A stretch of DNA of 11,851 nucleotides, from contig CAZFCB010000036.1 of NCBI GenBank assembly GCA_964517585.1, forward strand, positions 1 to 11,851, in the 5' to 3' direction. The DNA comes from JAGORY01 sp964517585 (lineage in GTDB: Bacteria; Patescibacteriota; Gracilibacteria; Peribacterales; Peribacteraceae). Within the stretch, counting starts at the first letter, position 1. Each line of letters starts with the position of its first letter. The position numbers were made by a program, and so were the translations under genes. The notes beneath the pieces are model-generated. The model ran no database searches, had not been told where the DNA came from, and saw only the letters and a program-made list of their open reading frames with translations. This document shows, one piece after another, positions 1-7,595 of this stretch.

Positions 1-1614
1 AGGATGACTCACGTCAACACATGCAATCTCTATCCGCGAGTACTGACTCCTGGTGGGAACCCAATGATTTCCATGTATTCCCAAGACAAGAAGCTTCACA
101 TCGTCGAAGATAAGGATTGGCATGATCCTGATCACTTTGATTTTTTTAGTTTCGGAAAACACTATGACTTTGCAAAGCCATTCTTCGCACAGTTTCATGA
201 TCTGTGGAAGGTCGTACCACTTCCCCATCTCCAGCGAGCACACTCGACATTTGAGAACAGTGAATACTGCAACGCAGCTTCTAGCCTCAAAAATTGTTAC
301 CTCGTCATCAATGCCGACTTCATTGAAGACTGCATGTACGGCTTTGCCACTGAAGAAACGAAGTATTGCGTCGATTTTTCATTCACGAACAAAAGCGAGT
401 TGTGTTACGAGGTCGTGAACCTGCAAAACTGTTACTCGTGTCTGTTCTGTCATGATTGCGAAAATTGCAACGGTCTGTGGTGGTCTCAGGACTGCGTGGG
501 CTGCACGGATTGCTTCGGATGCAGCGGCTTGCGCCATCAATCACACTGTCTCTTTAATGTGAAGCTTTCAAAAGAAGAGTACGAACGCGAAGTTGCAAAA
601 AGAACATGTACTTCTTGGGCGTCTCTTCAAAAAACTCGTGAAGAATGCGAGCGCTTCTTTCTCACGCAACCAAGAAAATTTATGAAGGGAACGAATAACG
701 AGTCTGTAGACGGTGATAACATTTACCAATCAACAGATGTTCACGAATCGTTCTTAATTAAAAAAGCGGAGCACTGCAAATTTTCGCACTTTCTCAGTTA
801 CGTCACGAGCGGCACGAGTCACGCATACGATTACTCGATGTTCGGCGTTGCAGCCGAATACGTCTATGAATGTACGTGGTGCGGCCTTGGCGTAAATAAC
901 ATGAAATTTTGTCTCTGGAACTACGGTGCCGCCGATCTGGAGTACTGCATCGGATGTCATTACTCCAAAAATCTCTTCGGATGCATCGGGCTACAGCATA
1001 AGCAGTACTGCATTCTGAATAAGCAATACACCAAGAATGAATATGAAGAGATATTGCCGCGTATCAAGCAGCAGATGATGAACGTGCCGTATAAAGATAT
1101 GAAAGGAAATGAGTATCGGTACGGAGAATTTTTCCCATCAGAACTCAGTCCGTTCGACTACAACCAGTCTTGGGCACGCGATTTCTGCCCACTGACACAA
1201 GAAGAAGCCATACGCCAATCCTTCGGTTGGCACGAGACAAAGGAGCGCCCACCACGTGATGCAATACACTGGAATGACCTGCCTGATGACATAGCCGACG
1301 TCAAAGATGAACACATGGTGAAGCCCATTCTGTGCAAGGCGTATGACGAAAATCCTACAAAGGCGATGGAGCACAATTGCACGCAGTACTTTAAGATTAT
1401 TCCGCAGGAGCTCGAATTCTATCGACGCATGGGATTGGCATTACCAAAATATTGTCACAACTCACGTCACTTTCACCGACTGCAACACATTAATCCTTTC
1501 CATTTGTGGGATCGTGCGTGTGCCAAATGCCAAAAGAATATGAAAACATCATACGCGCCGAATCGACCAGAAATAATATATTGCGAAGAATGTTATCTGA
1601 AAACAGTGTATTAG
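1..1614 (+). CDS. Cysteine-rich zinc-ribbon protein of a CPR-type family (5' partial)
   Basis: The reading frame is open to the left edge. The first ATG is at position 4, but the first visible residues match a point inside the family pattern as I remember it (the stretch before an IISMYSPDK-like motif), so the true start is probably outside the window. Residue numbers count from that ATG. A cysteine-rich module spans about 84-195 with dense C-x2-C spacing (143-173) and ends in C-x-GC...FGC-x-GL...HC...KEEYE. A second module, about 240-349, repeats this order 154 residues later. The C-terminus is a zinc ribbon with CAKC at 506-509 and CEEC at 527-530, after a conserved LWDR. There is no signal peptide or membrane segment, so it is probably cytoplasmic and metal-binding. 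Biochemical role unknown. I recall relatives carrying the automatic label CaiB/BaiF, which nothing here supports. The gene ends convergently 13 bases from the M50 protease stop. Stop codon TAG. Confidence 0.8.
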   Translation, partial: RMTHVNTCNLYPRVLTPGGNPMISMYSQDKKLHIVEDKDWHDPDHFDFFSFGKHYDFAKPFFAQFHDLWKVVPLPHLQRAHSTFENSEYCNAASSLKNCYLVINADFIEDCMYGFATEETKYCVDFSFTNKSELCYEVVNLQNCYSCLFCHDCENCNGLWWSQDCVGCTDCFGCSGLRHQSHCLFNVKLSKEEYEREVAKRTCTSWASLQKTREECERFFLTQPRKFMKGTNNESVDGDNIYQSTDVHESFLIKKAEHCKFSHFLSYVTSGTSHAYDYSMFGVAAEYVYECTWCGLGVNNMKFCLWNYGAADLEYCIGCHYSKNLFGCIGLQHKQYCILNKQYTKNEYEEILPRIKQQMMNVPYKDMKGNEYRYGEFFPSELSPFDYNQSWARDFCPLTQEEAIRQSFGWHETKERPPRDAIHWNDLPDDIADVKDEHMVKPILCKAYDENPTKAMEHNCTQYFKIIPQELEFYRRMGLALPKYCHNSRHFHRLQHINPFHLWDRACAKCQKNMKTSYAPNRPEIIYCEECYLKTVY

Positions 1615-1627
1615 TTTCACAGTCGGG

Positions 1628-2299
1628 CTACAAAAACGCCGTCATCACACTCAGCACTGCATCCATGATCACAGAAATCCATGTCAGTAGTATCGGAATC
1701 CCGAGGAGTCGTTCTGCAAGAAGAATCGCGATGAGAATATACGGACCTTGTTCCATGTACCTCTCAAACGAGTACTCGTACCGCACCGGAATGAACGCCT
1801 GCAATATTTTTGAGCCATCGAGCGGGGCAATAGGAAGCAAGTTAAAGGCCATGAGTCCCAAGTTAATGAACAGTGACGTTGCAAGAACTTGTGACACAAA
1901 TGCCTGAAATCGTGCACCGAAACCCATGGTCATCATGAGCTGCTCTGAAGAGCTGACGTGCAGTACTTGCGGAGCAAAAGCGACGAGGAGAAAAAAGGCA
2001 ATGAAAGCGAGGATGAGATTACTCAGAGGACCAGCAATAGCAACGAGTGCCATATCTCGGCGAATATGCTTGAAATAACGTGGATTGATCGGAACCGGCT
2101 TCCCCCAACCAAAATGGACAAGGAAGAACATCACAGTCCCGATGGGATCTAAATGTGCAATCGGATTGAGTGTCAAACGACCTTCACTCCGTGGTGTTGG
2201 ATCACCAAGATAATCCGCCACAAAAGCATGCGCCCATTCGTGCACGGTCAGTGCAATGAGGATGGCAATAATAAACGGTGGACTAAAAAGTTCGCTCAT
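1628..2299 (-). CDS. M50 site-2 protease family membrane metalloprotease
   Basis: A 223-residue polytopic membrane protein with the hallmarks of a compact site-2 protease. The zinc motif HEWAH (residues 20-24) lies in the first membrane helix. It is followed by the NPIAHLDPIG stretch (45-54) typical of the short bacterial branch. The third zinc ligand is in N-x2-P-x2-PLDG (153-162), in a later helix. Hydrophobic segments lie at about 7-28, 52-64, 84-110, 135-158 and 186-220. No PDZ or CBS domain is present, so this is a minimal core enzyme. Family members cut membrane-embedded substrates such as anti-sigma factors or signal peptides; no candidate substrate is adjacent. It is divergent from msrB with 54 bases between the start codons. 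The sequence before the ATG is pyrimidine-rich (CTTCCTTCGTC) and has no Shine-Dalgarno match. Family assignment is secure, substrate unknown. Stop TAG. Confidence 0.92.
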   Translation of the reverse strand: MSELFSPPFIIAILIALTVHEWAHAFVADYLGDPTPRSEGRLTLNPIAHLDPIGTVMFFLVHFGWGKPVPINPRYFKHIRRDMALVAIAGPLSNLILAFIAFFLLVAFAPQVLHVSSSEQLMMTMGFGARFQAFVSQVLATSLFINLGLMAFNLLPIAPLDGSKILQAFIPVRYEYSFERYMEQGPYILIAILLAERLLGIPILLTWISVIMDAVLSVMTAFL

Positions 2300-2353
2300 G
2301 ACGAAGGAAGCGTATGATGAGAGCTGACTTTTTACCAGTGTTTCCTTGTCTCT

Positions 2354-2926
2354 ATGTATCGAGTACTCACGATCGGACTCACGCTCATCATGATCTCCGG
2401 TTGTGCGACTGCACGTGCACCATCACCAACATCAGAAGTAAGGAACGTTGCATCGTCAGTCTCCGACACTGCGAAAACGATGCCATCGGAACAATCCATC
2501 GCAGCTACACCTGGCTGTTACCCAGGTAGTTGTGGCATTCCTGTCATGACAGACCGAGAGCTCAAGGAAATTTTGTCGCCGGAATCCTACCGCATCATGC
2601 GAAAGGCAGGAACGGAACGCCCGTTTTCAAGCCCTCTCAGTGACGAGCATCGCGCAGGAACATTCGTCGCTGCAGATACTGGTGAACCTCTCTTCCGATC
2701 CGAAGCAAAATTCGACTCAGATACGGGCTGGCCAAGTTTCACGGAACCGATCAATGACACTGTCCTCGTCGAAAAAACGGACACGATACTAGGATATGCA
2801 CGAACAGAAATTCTGACGCGAAACGGCTCTCACCTTGGGCACGTCTTCCCAGATGGCCCAGAGCCAACAGGGCTACGGTACTGCGTGAACGGACTTGCAT
2901 TGCGGTTTATTCCCGATGAAAAATAG
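2354..2926 (+). CDS. msrB: Lipoprotein peptide-methionine (R)-S-oxide reductase MsrB
   Basis: A 190-residue protein that reduces methionine-R-sulfoxide in oxidised proteins. The N-terminus is a lipoprotein signal: MYR, a hydrophobic stretch, then lipobox I-S-G-C with C17 as the predicted lipidated residue. A low-complexity Ser/Thr/Ala linker runs to about residue 64. The MsrB domain (about 66-187) contains GWPSF (125-129, preceded by T), HLGHVFPDGP (160-169) and the catalytic Cys in RYCVNG (C177). The two CxxC zinc pairs of the zinc-binding subfamily are absent (AADTGEP and LTRNGS at those places), so this is a zinc-free type. The residue before GWPSF, where many relatives carry the resolving Cys (GCGWPSF), is Thr here. 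A CYPGSC pair at 55-60 in the linker could serve instead; this is inference. It presumably acts outside the cytoplasmic membrane. It is divergent from the M50 gene and abuts the glycosyltransferase stop with no gap. Stop TAG. Confidence 0.93.
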   Translation: MYRVLTIGLTLIMISGCATARAPSPTSEVRNVASSVSDTAKTMPSEQSIAATPGCYPGSCGIPVMTDRELKEILSPESYRIMRKAGTERPFSSPLSDEHRAGTFVAADTGEPLFRSEAKFDSDTGWPSFTEPINDTVLVEKTDTILGYARTEILTRNGSHLGHVFPDGPEPTGLRYCVNGLALRFIPDEK

Positions 2927-4870
2927 CTACGTGCTCTTTAGGGCATACGCCGCAAGCGACGATGTATCTGGTCTTCCTTGAAAACCTGATATGTCAGAAA
3001 ATTGTTTGATGGCATCCGACAGTCCAATCTCAAGATTTAGCTCTGAACGTAATGTCATCGCATTCATGCTGAGGCGAATTTTTTCATCTGGCGTGAGTGC
3101 TTGTACCCTATCGAGAGACTTCGTTAGATTTTTGTATCCGTTGATCGTGATTGAATTTTTACCATCCTGAAAAATATATTCGCTCCCTCCGCGTGACCCG
3201 AGCAACGGAATGCATCCGCAGAATGCTGCCTCAAGCGGCAGTAATCCGAGCCCTTCCAGATACGACTGATCAATGATGAATTCAGTGTGGCTAAAAAGAT
3301 GCGCCAATGCTTCACGACTCGTGTCATGCAGAATATCTCCAACGGCAGGATCGATGAGAAATTGTTGTGTGTCCCATCCAAAAACTGTGAGGTGAAAACC
3401 TCGTTCTCGTAGAAGCAGCGCAATTTCAAGTGCTTGTGTTGTCCCTTTTTCCGGAATGGCATTGGCAGCCAAGGCCACGGTGAATGTACGACGAGCAACG
3501 TCACGCGGATAGAACACGAGCGGATCTGGCCCAAGCCGAATGCGTCTTACGTGCACAGTGGGATTGATCATACGAATGTATTCCGTCAAACATTCTGAAA
3601 CACTCATGACATTTTTGATCCGACGGTACTGAAGAAATGTTTCCACGTTCTTGCCGGCTCGAAACACTACCTCCATACTCTGCAAGAACAAAAGTTCTGT
3701 TGCAGAAAAATGTTGAGCAAGTGTCTGCCCATGCTGAAGCGTCTCAACTGATGTAGAAACGATGCACGCAACAGACACCACATGATTCTTGAGATCTTCA
3801 TTACTCGTAAACACCGAAAATCCATACTTCGCCGTATTTGAGATAATTCCTTGCGTACTGGTGATGTACACGCCCACGTCAAACCCAGCGGTGATCAAAG
3901 CCTGAGCAATCTCGCAGATACTCCAGATTCCCCCAAAACGAAGGTTGGCATTTGGAACCACAAAGAGCACATCGAGATGCTTTGGTTGTCTGTGCAGTGT
4001 CAATGAAAATGTATCTTGTTCACGTACCAATCCGAGTGCGTTTTTCTCTTGGAACGCTGCAAGGCTCCTTCCATGAACATCGCTCCATTTGTGAGCGAAT
4101 AAAGATTCGCCATATTCCCGAAATTTGGCAGAGTCTGTCAGTGTTCCAAATGACGCCTCACCTTCGTGATGCACAAGAAGATTGTCGACGATAACAGAGC
4201 GAAGCCCGTGAGAGATAACGCGATAATGAAGATCTGTGTCTTCACCATAACCTCGACCAAAGTCTGGATTAAACAACGGTATTTTTTTCTCACGAAGCAC
4301 GCGTGCATTCACTGCCATACAGAAAGCAATTGCAGTGCAATCATCAGGAAAGGTTGGCGTAATACCAGCGAGAAGTCTGTCTGCTTCCATCCAATGTTGT
4401 CCTGATCGCAGTCTGATCGTATGGTTTGCTGCATTCGTAGAAAGAGGAGTCGCAAGCGCCACAGTTGCGTCACGATCAAATGGCGCGAGTACGCGCTCAA
4501 GCCAGAGTGGAGGAAGTTGAATATCAGTATTCAGAATAATGCAGAACGACGTTTCAGAGCGTGCGAAAAGATCGTTACAGTTTGCACCAAAGCCGAGATT
4601 GCTCTCATGATGAATAACGGTAATAGGAAGACTACTTTCCTGCGCTAAACGATCGAGAGCAGCCGAGGTGAACGTATCGCTTCCATCATCGCCGATCCAA
4701 ATGCGGTGCAGTAATGCGACATTCGTATTCTCTCGTAGACTCCGAAGAAGTTTCCGAACCTCATCGGGACGATTGAAAACAGGGATGATGAGATCACAAT
4801 CACCAGAACCATTCGGCACTTCTTGGTGGACTGCCGGAGGTGAAAATCGGCGCAAGAAAGCCTGAAACAT
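2927..4870 (-). CDS. Two-domain glycosyltransferase (GT2-like plus GT4-like)
   Basis: A 647-residue soluble protein with two glycosyltransferase folds. The N-terminal GT-A (GT2-like) domain, about 25-270, has PVFNRP (30-35), GDDGS (60-64), an NTD metal-binding triad (114-116) in place of DxD, a GEDTDLHYR acceptor/base region (209-217) and HHEG (234-237). The C-terminal GT-B (GT4-like) domain, about 298-640, starts with LDVLFVVPN, has a glycine-rich RFGG loop, and ends with the nucleotide-sugar signature E-G-x-G-L-L-P-L-E (539-547) followed by GSRGGSEYI. Likely role: building a surface polysaccharide or glycan from activated sugars on the cytoplasmic face; donors cannot be read from sequence. 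I start at the ATG at 4868-4870. The frame extends to a TTG at 4960, but that would run through the rpmB promoter to within 4 bases of the rpmB start, and the extra 30 residues look unrelated. Stop TAG, abutting msrB. Confidence 0.87.
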   Translation of the reverse strand: MFQAFLRRFSPPAVHQEVPNGSGDCDLIIPVFNRPDEVRKLLRSLRENTNVALLHRIWIGDDGSDTFTSAALDRLAQESSLPITVIHHESNLGFGANCNDLFARSETSFCIILNTDIQLPPLWLERVLAPFDRDATVALATPLSTNAANHTIRLRSGQHWMEADRLLAGITPTFPDDCTAIAFCMAVNARVLREKKIPLFNPDFGRGYGEDTDLHYRVISHGLRSVIVDNLLVHHEGEASFGTLTDSAKFREYGESLFAHKWSDVHGRSLAAFQEKNALGLVREQDTFSLTLHRQPKHLDVLFVVPNANLRFGGIWSICEIAQALITAGFDVGVYITSTQGIISNTAKYGFSVFTSNEDLKNHVVSVACIVSTSVETLQHGQTLAQHFSATELLFLQSMEVVFRAGKNVETFLQYRRIKNVMSVSECLTEYIRMINPTVHVRRIRLGPDPLVFYPRDVARRTFTVALAANAIPEKGTTQALEIALLLRERGFHLTVFGWDTQQFLIDPAVGDILHDTSREALAHLFSHTEFIIDQSYLEGLGLLPLEAAFCGCIPLLGSRGGSEYIFQDGKNSITINGYKNLTKSLDRVQALTPDEKIRLSMNAMTLRSELNLEIGLSDAIKQFSDISGFQGRPDTSSLAAYALKST

Positions 4871-4925
4871 GGTCTTATGGTAGCAGGTTGCGCTTTGGGA
4901 CTCAGAAAATGGATGGAAGGGGGCA

Positions 4926-4954
4926 TTGACGAAAGAGGGATGCTTCTCTACAGT
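4926..4954 (+). promoter_or_regulatory. Candidate promoter of rpmB
   Basis: TTGACG (4926-4931) and TACAGT (4949-4954) are separated by exactly 17 bases, matching the -35/-10 consensus at 5 of 6 and 4 of 6 positions. The -10 ends 10 bases before the rpmB ATG, so transcription would begin about 3-4 bases upstream of the start codon and give a nearly leaderless mRNA. Seen in sequence; not proven to be active. Confidence 0.45.
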
Positions 4955-4964
4955 CTGCAAGCTT

Positions 4965-5168
4965 ATGGCACGTGTATGTCAGATGACCGGCAAGAAGGGT
5001 TCCACGGGTAATCTCCGGAGCCATTCCGAACGTGCGACACGTCGCACGTTTAAGGCGAATATTGTGAAGAAACGTGTATATGATCCAAAAACAGGTGAAT
5101 ATGTCCGTATGAAAGTTGCTACGTCGTACCTTCGTACGCTTGCAAAGCAGTTACAAAAAGGACGTTAA
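4965..5168 (+). CDS. rpmB: 50S ribosomal protein L28
   Basis: A 67-residue basic protein with the L28 pattern: MARVCQMTGKKGSTGN at the N-terminus, then SHSERATRRTFKANI, then the second conserved segment ending in ATSYLRTLAKQL. It is a structural component of the large ribosomal subunit. The ATG at 4965 is chosen because it reproduces the classical family N-terminus; the frame is open upstream to a TTG at 4926, but the extra 13 codons do not look like L28. There is no Shine-Dalgarno sequence in front of the ATG (CTGCAAGCTT), and a promoter-like pair lies immediately upstream. It stands alone: neither rpmG nor another ribosomal gene follows, and the next gene is a DUF4383 membrane protein 121 bases away. 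Only one cysteine (C5) is present, so this is not the zinc-binding form. Stop TAA. Confidence 0.95.
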   Translation: MARVCQMTGKKGSTGNLRSHSERATRRTFKANIVKKRVYDPKTGEYVRMKVATSYLRTLAKQLQKGR

Positions 5169-5180
5169 ACGGGGAAAAAG

Positions 5181-5210
5181 ACTATGTTGCACTATTTCAA
5201 CACTATTTCA
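5181..5210 (+). repeat. Short helically phased direct repeats
   Basis: CACTATTTCA occurs at 5190-5199 and again at 5201-5210, an exact 10-base direct repeat with an 11-base period. A weaker third copy of the core (ACTATGT) starts at 5181, so ACTAT[T/G]T recurs at 5181, 5191 and 5202, about one helical turn apart. The array lies between rpmB and DUF4383, about 40 bases before the DUF4383 -10-like element, a suitable place for a protein-binding site. It could also be chance in AT-rich intergenic DNA. Confidence 0.55.
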
Positions 5211-5229
5211 GCGTATTCGAATGAATGCG

Positions 5230-5260
5230 TTGCATACGTCTCATAAGTGATACAGTGTCA
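5230..5260 (+). promoter_or_regulatory. Candidate promoter of the DUF4383 gene, with overlapping palindrome
   Basis: TTGCAT (5230-5235) and TACAGT (5251-5256) are spaced 15 bases apart, shorter than usual. The wider string AGTGATACA before and across the -10 is also found upstream of the DUF1761 gene, which has its own TTGCGTA at about the same distance. TGATACAGTGTCA (5248-5260) is a 13-base palindrome around a central A with a single mismatched pair, so an operator could overlap the -10. The predicted leader is about 25 nt and pyrimidine-rich. Confidence 0.5.
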
Positions 5261-5289
5261 GAAACCTTATTTTCTCCTCCTCATCCTTC

Positions 5290-5640
5290 ATGAACGCTTT
5301 CGTTAAACCACTCACCGGCTTGCTTGGCTTGGTACTCACGCTCATTGGTATCGCCGGATTTTTCACGAACGGCATGCTCATCGTTTTCCAGGTTGATACG
5401 GTACACAACGTCGTCCACTTGGCGAGCGGACTCGTCGGGCTCTACGCTTTTAATGCGTCTCAACTCTATTCTCGTTGGTTTTTGATCGTATTTGGCCTCG
5501 TTTACGGCCTCGTCACGATCATCGGTTTTGCGATGGGTGGCGATATCCTCGGCCTCTTCATGGCAAATATGGCGGACAACTATCTTCATCTCGGCATTGC
5601 CGCAGCATGTTTGATTGTAGGTTTTGGAAGTGGAAAATAA
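5290..5640 (+). CDS. DUF4383 family small membrane protein
   Basis: A 116-residue protein with four predicted membrane helices (about 8-28, 37-54, 62-80 and 93-113). The family pattern is visible in two places: HNVVHLASGLVGLYAF (39-54), with His in the second helix, and NYLHLGIAAACLIVGF (97-112), with His in the last. Function unknown; it is a cytoplasmic-membrane protein common in bacteria, including reduced lineages. It is preceded by a promoter-like element and a pyrimidine-rich leader (TCTCCTCCTCATCCTTC) with no Shine-Dalgarno match; the ATG at 5290 is the first in the frame and puts the first helix close to the N-terminus. It is followed within 25 bases by a strong intrinsic terminator, and is convergent with the GT-C glycosyltransferase gene. 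The promoter layout is shared with the DUF1761 and 91-residue membrane-protein genes in this window. Stop TAA. Confidence 0.88.
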   Translation: MNAFVKPLTGLLGLVLTLIGIAGFFTNGMLIVFQVDTVHNVVHLASGLVGLYAFNASQLYSRWFLIVFGLVYGLVTIIGFAMGGDILGLFMANMADNYLHLGIAAACLIVGFGSGK

Positions 5641-5660
5641 AGAAAGTATGTTCGACAAAG

Positions 5661-5685
5661 AATCCGGCTTCGGCCGGATTTTTTT
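5661..5685 (+). terminator. Intrinsic terminator with UUCG tetraloop
   Basis: A perfect 8-base-pair stem (AATCCGGC at 5661-5668, GCCGGATT at 5673-5680) closes a TTCG tetraloop and runs directly into five more T residues (5681-5685). It terminates the DUF4383 transcript. The T tract overlaps the TAA stop of the convergent glycosyltransferase. In the opposite direction the same hairpin is followed by only a weak T-rich stretch (TCTTTG), so it may work partly for both genes. Confidence 0.93.
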
Positions 5686-7492
5686 ATGGAGTGAAAAAAA
5701 TTGCTCCGATGAAACAGAGAGCAGTAACGATGCTGACCGTTAGAATCAGATGCGCTATCAAACGCAGCCACTGCGGGAGTGCATATATTCCTCGGACAAC
5801 ATAGTACGCAGCGGGCAAAACCAGTATGACTGAAAAGCGAAAATCTTGATTCGATGCAAAAGTAAAAAAGTAAGGGTACAAGAAGGCGCCGATGAGAAGC
5901 CCAAGTGTTGCAGTATGAAAAGGCAGAAGCTCAACACATCTTCGCTGAAAATCTGTCACGATGCCGAGTGCCATGATTGGTAGCAATAGAAAGCCAAGAA
6001 CAAGAAGAATCTTTGCAATAATCACGCTCTGTTTAAATGAGAATTCACCAAAGAAAGCAGACCTGTAAAAGTATTCCAAAAGATATCCTCGTCGCAGCTC
6101 GTCATCACGCGGATCATTGAATGGATGCCGTACGATTTCTTTCACGTTGAATGTAAACAGGTGCCTCTGCTCTGGCGGTATCGCAAGAGTATCACTCATA
6201 TTGTCATTACCGAGCGTCAGAGTTTTCTGTTGATCAGGCTCTAGAAAAAGCCGATGGAACGGATACCAACCGGCTGAGAAGAGAATAATGGCGGTCACGA
6301 TAGTGATATCGATACATCGCGTCTTGAAAGTTCTTCCCGAACGGAAAATGATGGCAAGGGTAATCGCTGGTACGAGAGTAAGAATGCTGATCTTCGTGAG
6401 AAAGCCGAGGGAAAAAACAAGTGCAAGAGCGACGAGTGTTGGACGGTCACCGCGTTGCCACCACAGTAGTAGAAGTGCAATCGTAGACGCTGTCAGGAAT
6501 GCAGAAAGAGTTTCATTCGTGATGCGAGATGCGAAAAATATAAAACTGCTACATACCGCCAAAAGCAAACCTGCCTGCACAGTTTTTTTTGTGTCAGTTG
6601 CACCAAAAAGAAGGGTGAGACTGAAAAGTGTCACCGCAAATGTCAGCACTGACAATACAAGAGACCATCCTGCTAACGTTTGATAAAGTAATGCTTTCGG
6701 AAGATGTAATGGCGACAAGAGCGAAAACCACTGTGCTGCAAAGGTGTAATACAGAGGTGGCTGATGAAATTCCCATCCATCTTGTGCGTCAGGAAGTTGC
6801 CAATGTTGCTGCATGAAATCGATGTAGTCGAGATGCCCTCCGACATCGTACTCACGAACGTTGTACGGAGTAACACTTGCATACAAGAGCCGTAGAGTGA
6901 GACCAAAGAGAAGTACCGCAAAAAGCATCGATGGCCAGCGAGATGCAGCTGGAATCAGTAAACGAAGCCGAAAAGCGTACCACGCCATCGACGTAATAAC
7001 GCCAATCCAAATGAATATAAGAAAAGGATCGGTATTGGATACTCGAAGAGAAATTCCTCCAGTAACACCCGAATCAGTGATCACCATGGAGAGAAAATTC
7101 TCTCCCGAGCGCAGATATGGGGCAAGATTCAATCGCGTCAGTTCGTGTGGAGAGCAAATTGGTTTGAGTCTGGTAGGAATAACTGGCATGCCATTCACCA
7201 CCAAATTTTCAATGCAATCATCAACTTGTACATCAAAGACGGTTGGATGAATTAACTGTACATGCATCGTGATGTTGACCACCATTCTGTCGGCAATTGT
7301 CTCAAAAAATGCCGGAAGTTCGCGTATCTCAGGCTCATTCCCCGTTACAAAAAAAGTGGCAGGATTGAAAGCAGGTGCCGCAATATACCGCAGTAGCAGC
7401 AAGAGACCGATAGCTACAATGAAAATACAACTATCAAGAACTGCACGAGCAGCATGAGGAGAATCGCCGGAAAAAATTTTCGTGATAAACAT
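5684..7492 (-). CDS. GT-C fold membrane glycosyltransferase (PMT/ArnT-like) with inserted extracytoplasmic domain
   Basis: A 602-residue polytopic membrane protein with roughly ten or more hydrophobic helices. Helix 1 is at about 20-40. Residues about 45-153 form a hydrophilic, beta-rich insert (for example VFDVQVDDCIENLVVNG) with two cysteines (C93, C113) that could pair outside the cell. The insert resembles a jelly-roll carbohydrate-binding fold, which is inference. The GT-C core follows, with EYDVGGH (214-220), where the Asp and His fit the catalytic first-loop acid motif, and HQPPLYY (243-249), a signature of the dolichyl/undecaprenyl-phosphate-sugar-dependent GT39/GT83-type families. 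Likely role: transfer of a sugar from a lipid-phosphate carrier to a protein or glycan on the outer face. The start ATG (7490-7492) lies 13 bases from a perfect TATAAT. The substrate is unknown. Stop TAA, within the T tract of the shared terminator. Confidence 0.85.
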   Translation of the reverse strand: MFITKIFSGDSPHAARAVLDSCIFIVAIGLLLLLRYIAAPAFNPATFFVTGNEPEIRELPAFFETIADRMVVNITMHVQLIHPTVFDVQVDDCIENLVVNGMPVIPTRLKPICSPHELTRLNLAPYLRSGENFLSMVITDSGVTGGISLRVSNTDPFLIFIWIGVITSMAWYAFRLRLLIPAASRWPSMLFAVLLFGLTLRLLYASVTPYNVREYDVGGHLDYIDFMQQHWQLPDAQDGWEFHQPPLYYTFAAQWFSLLSPLHLPKALLYQTLAGWSLVLSVLTFAVTLFSLTLLFGATDTKKTVQAGLLLAVCSSFIFFASRITNETLSAFLTASTIALLLLWWQRGDRPTLVALALVFSLGFLTKISILTLVPAITLAIIFRSGRTFKTRCIDITIVTAIILFSAGWYPFHRLFLEPDQQKTLTLGNDNMSDTLAIPPEQRHLFTFNVKEIVRHPFNDPRDDELRRGYLLEYFYRSAFFGEFSFKQSVIIAKILLVLGFLLLPIMALGIVTDFQRRCVELLPFHTATLGLLIGAFLYPYFFTFASNQDFRFSVILVLPAAYYVVRGIYALPQWLRLIAHLILTVSIVTALCFIGAIFFTP

Positions 7493-7505
7493 TGTGTGTG
7501 CAATG

Positions 7506-7511
7506 ATTATA
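7506..7511 (-). promoter_or_regulatory. -10 element of the GT-C glycosyltransferase
   Basis: On the minus strand a perfect TATAAT ends 13 bases before the ATG, predicting a leader of only about 7 nt. No convincing -35 is present at 16-18 bases upstream. The 103-base gap to the DUF1761 stop contains nothing else that I recognise. Confidence 0.5.
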
Positions 7512-7595
7512 AAGATTCTCTACATAAACAGACGCCGCATTGGGTCTCGCGCAAGCGATTCATATTTTGACAAAGATAGCGAGCTAATTCGACGT

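Noticed and set aside
1441..1500. Another zinc knuckle in the cysteine-rich protein at YCHNSRH
   Set aside because: The second cysteine expected for a CxxC is Ser here, and relatives as I remember them vary at this place, so I do not count it as a metal site.
1506..1907. 133-codon plus-strand open frame
   Set aside because: It overlaps the end of the cysteine-rich protein gene and is antisense to the M50 protease. No family features are present.
4871..4960. Longer start (TTG) for the GT2-GT4 glycosyltransferase
   Set aside because: It adds 30 residues unlike a GT2 N-terminus, uses a TTG, and would occupy the rpmB promoter region to within 4 bases of the rpmB ATG.
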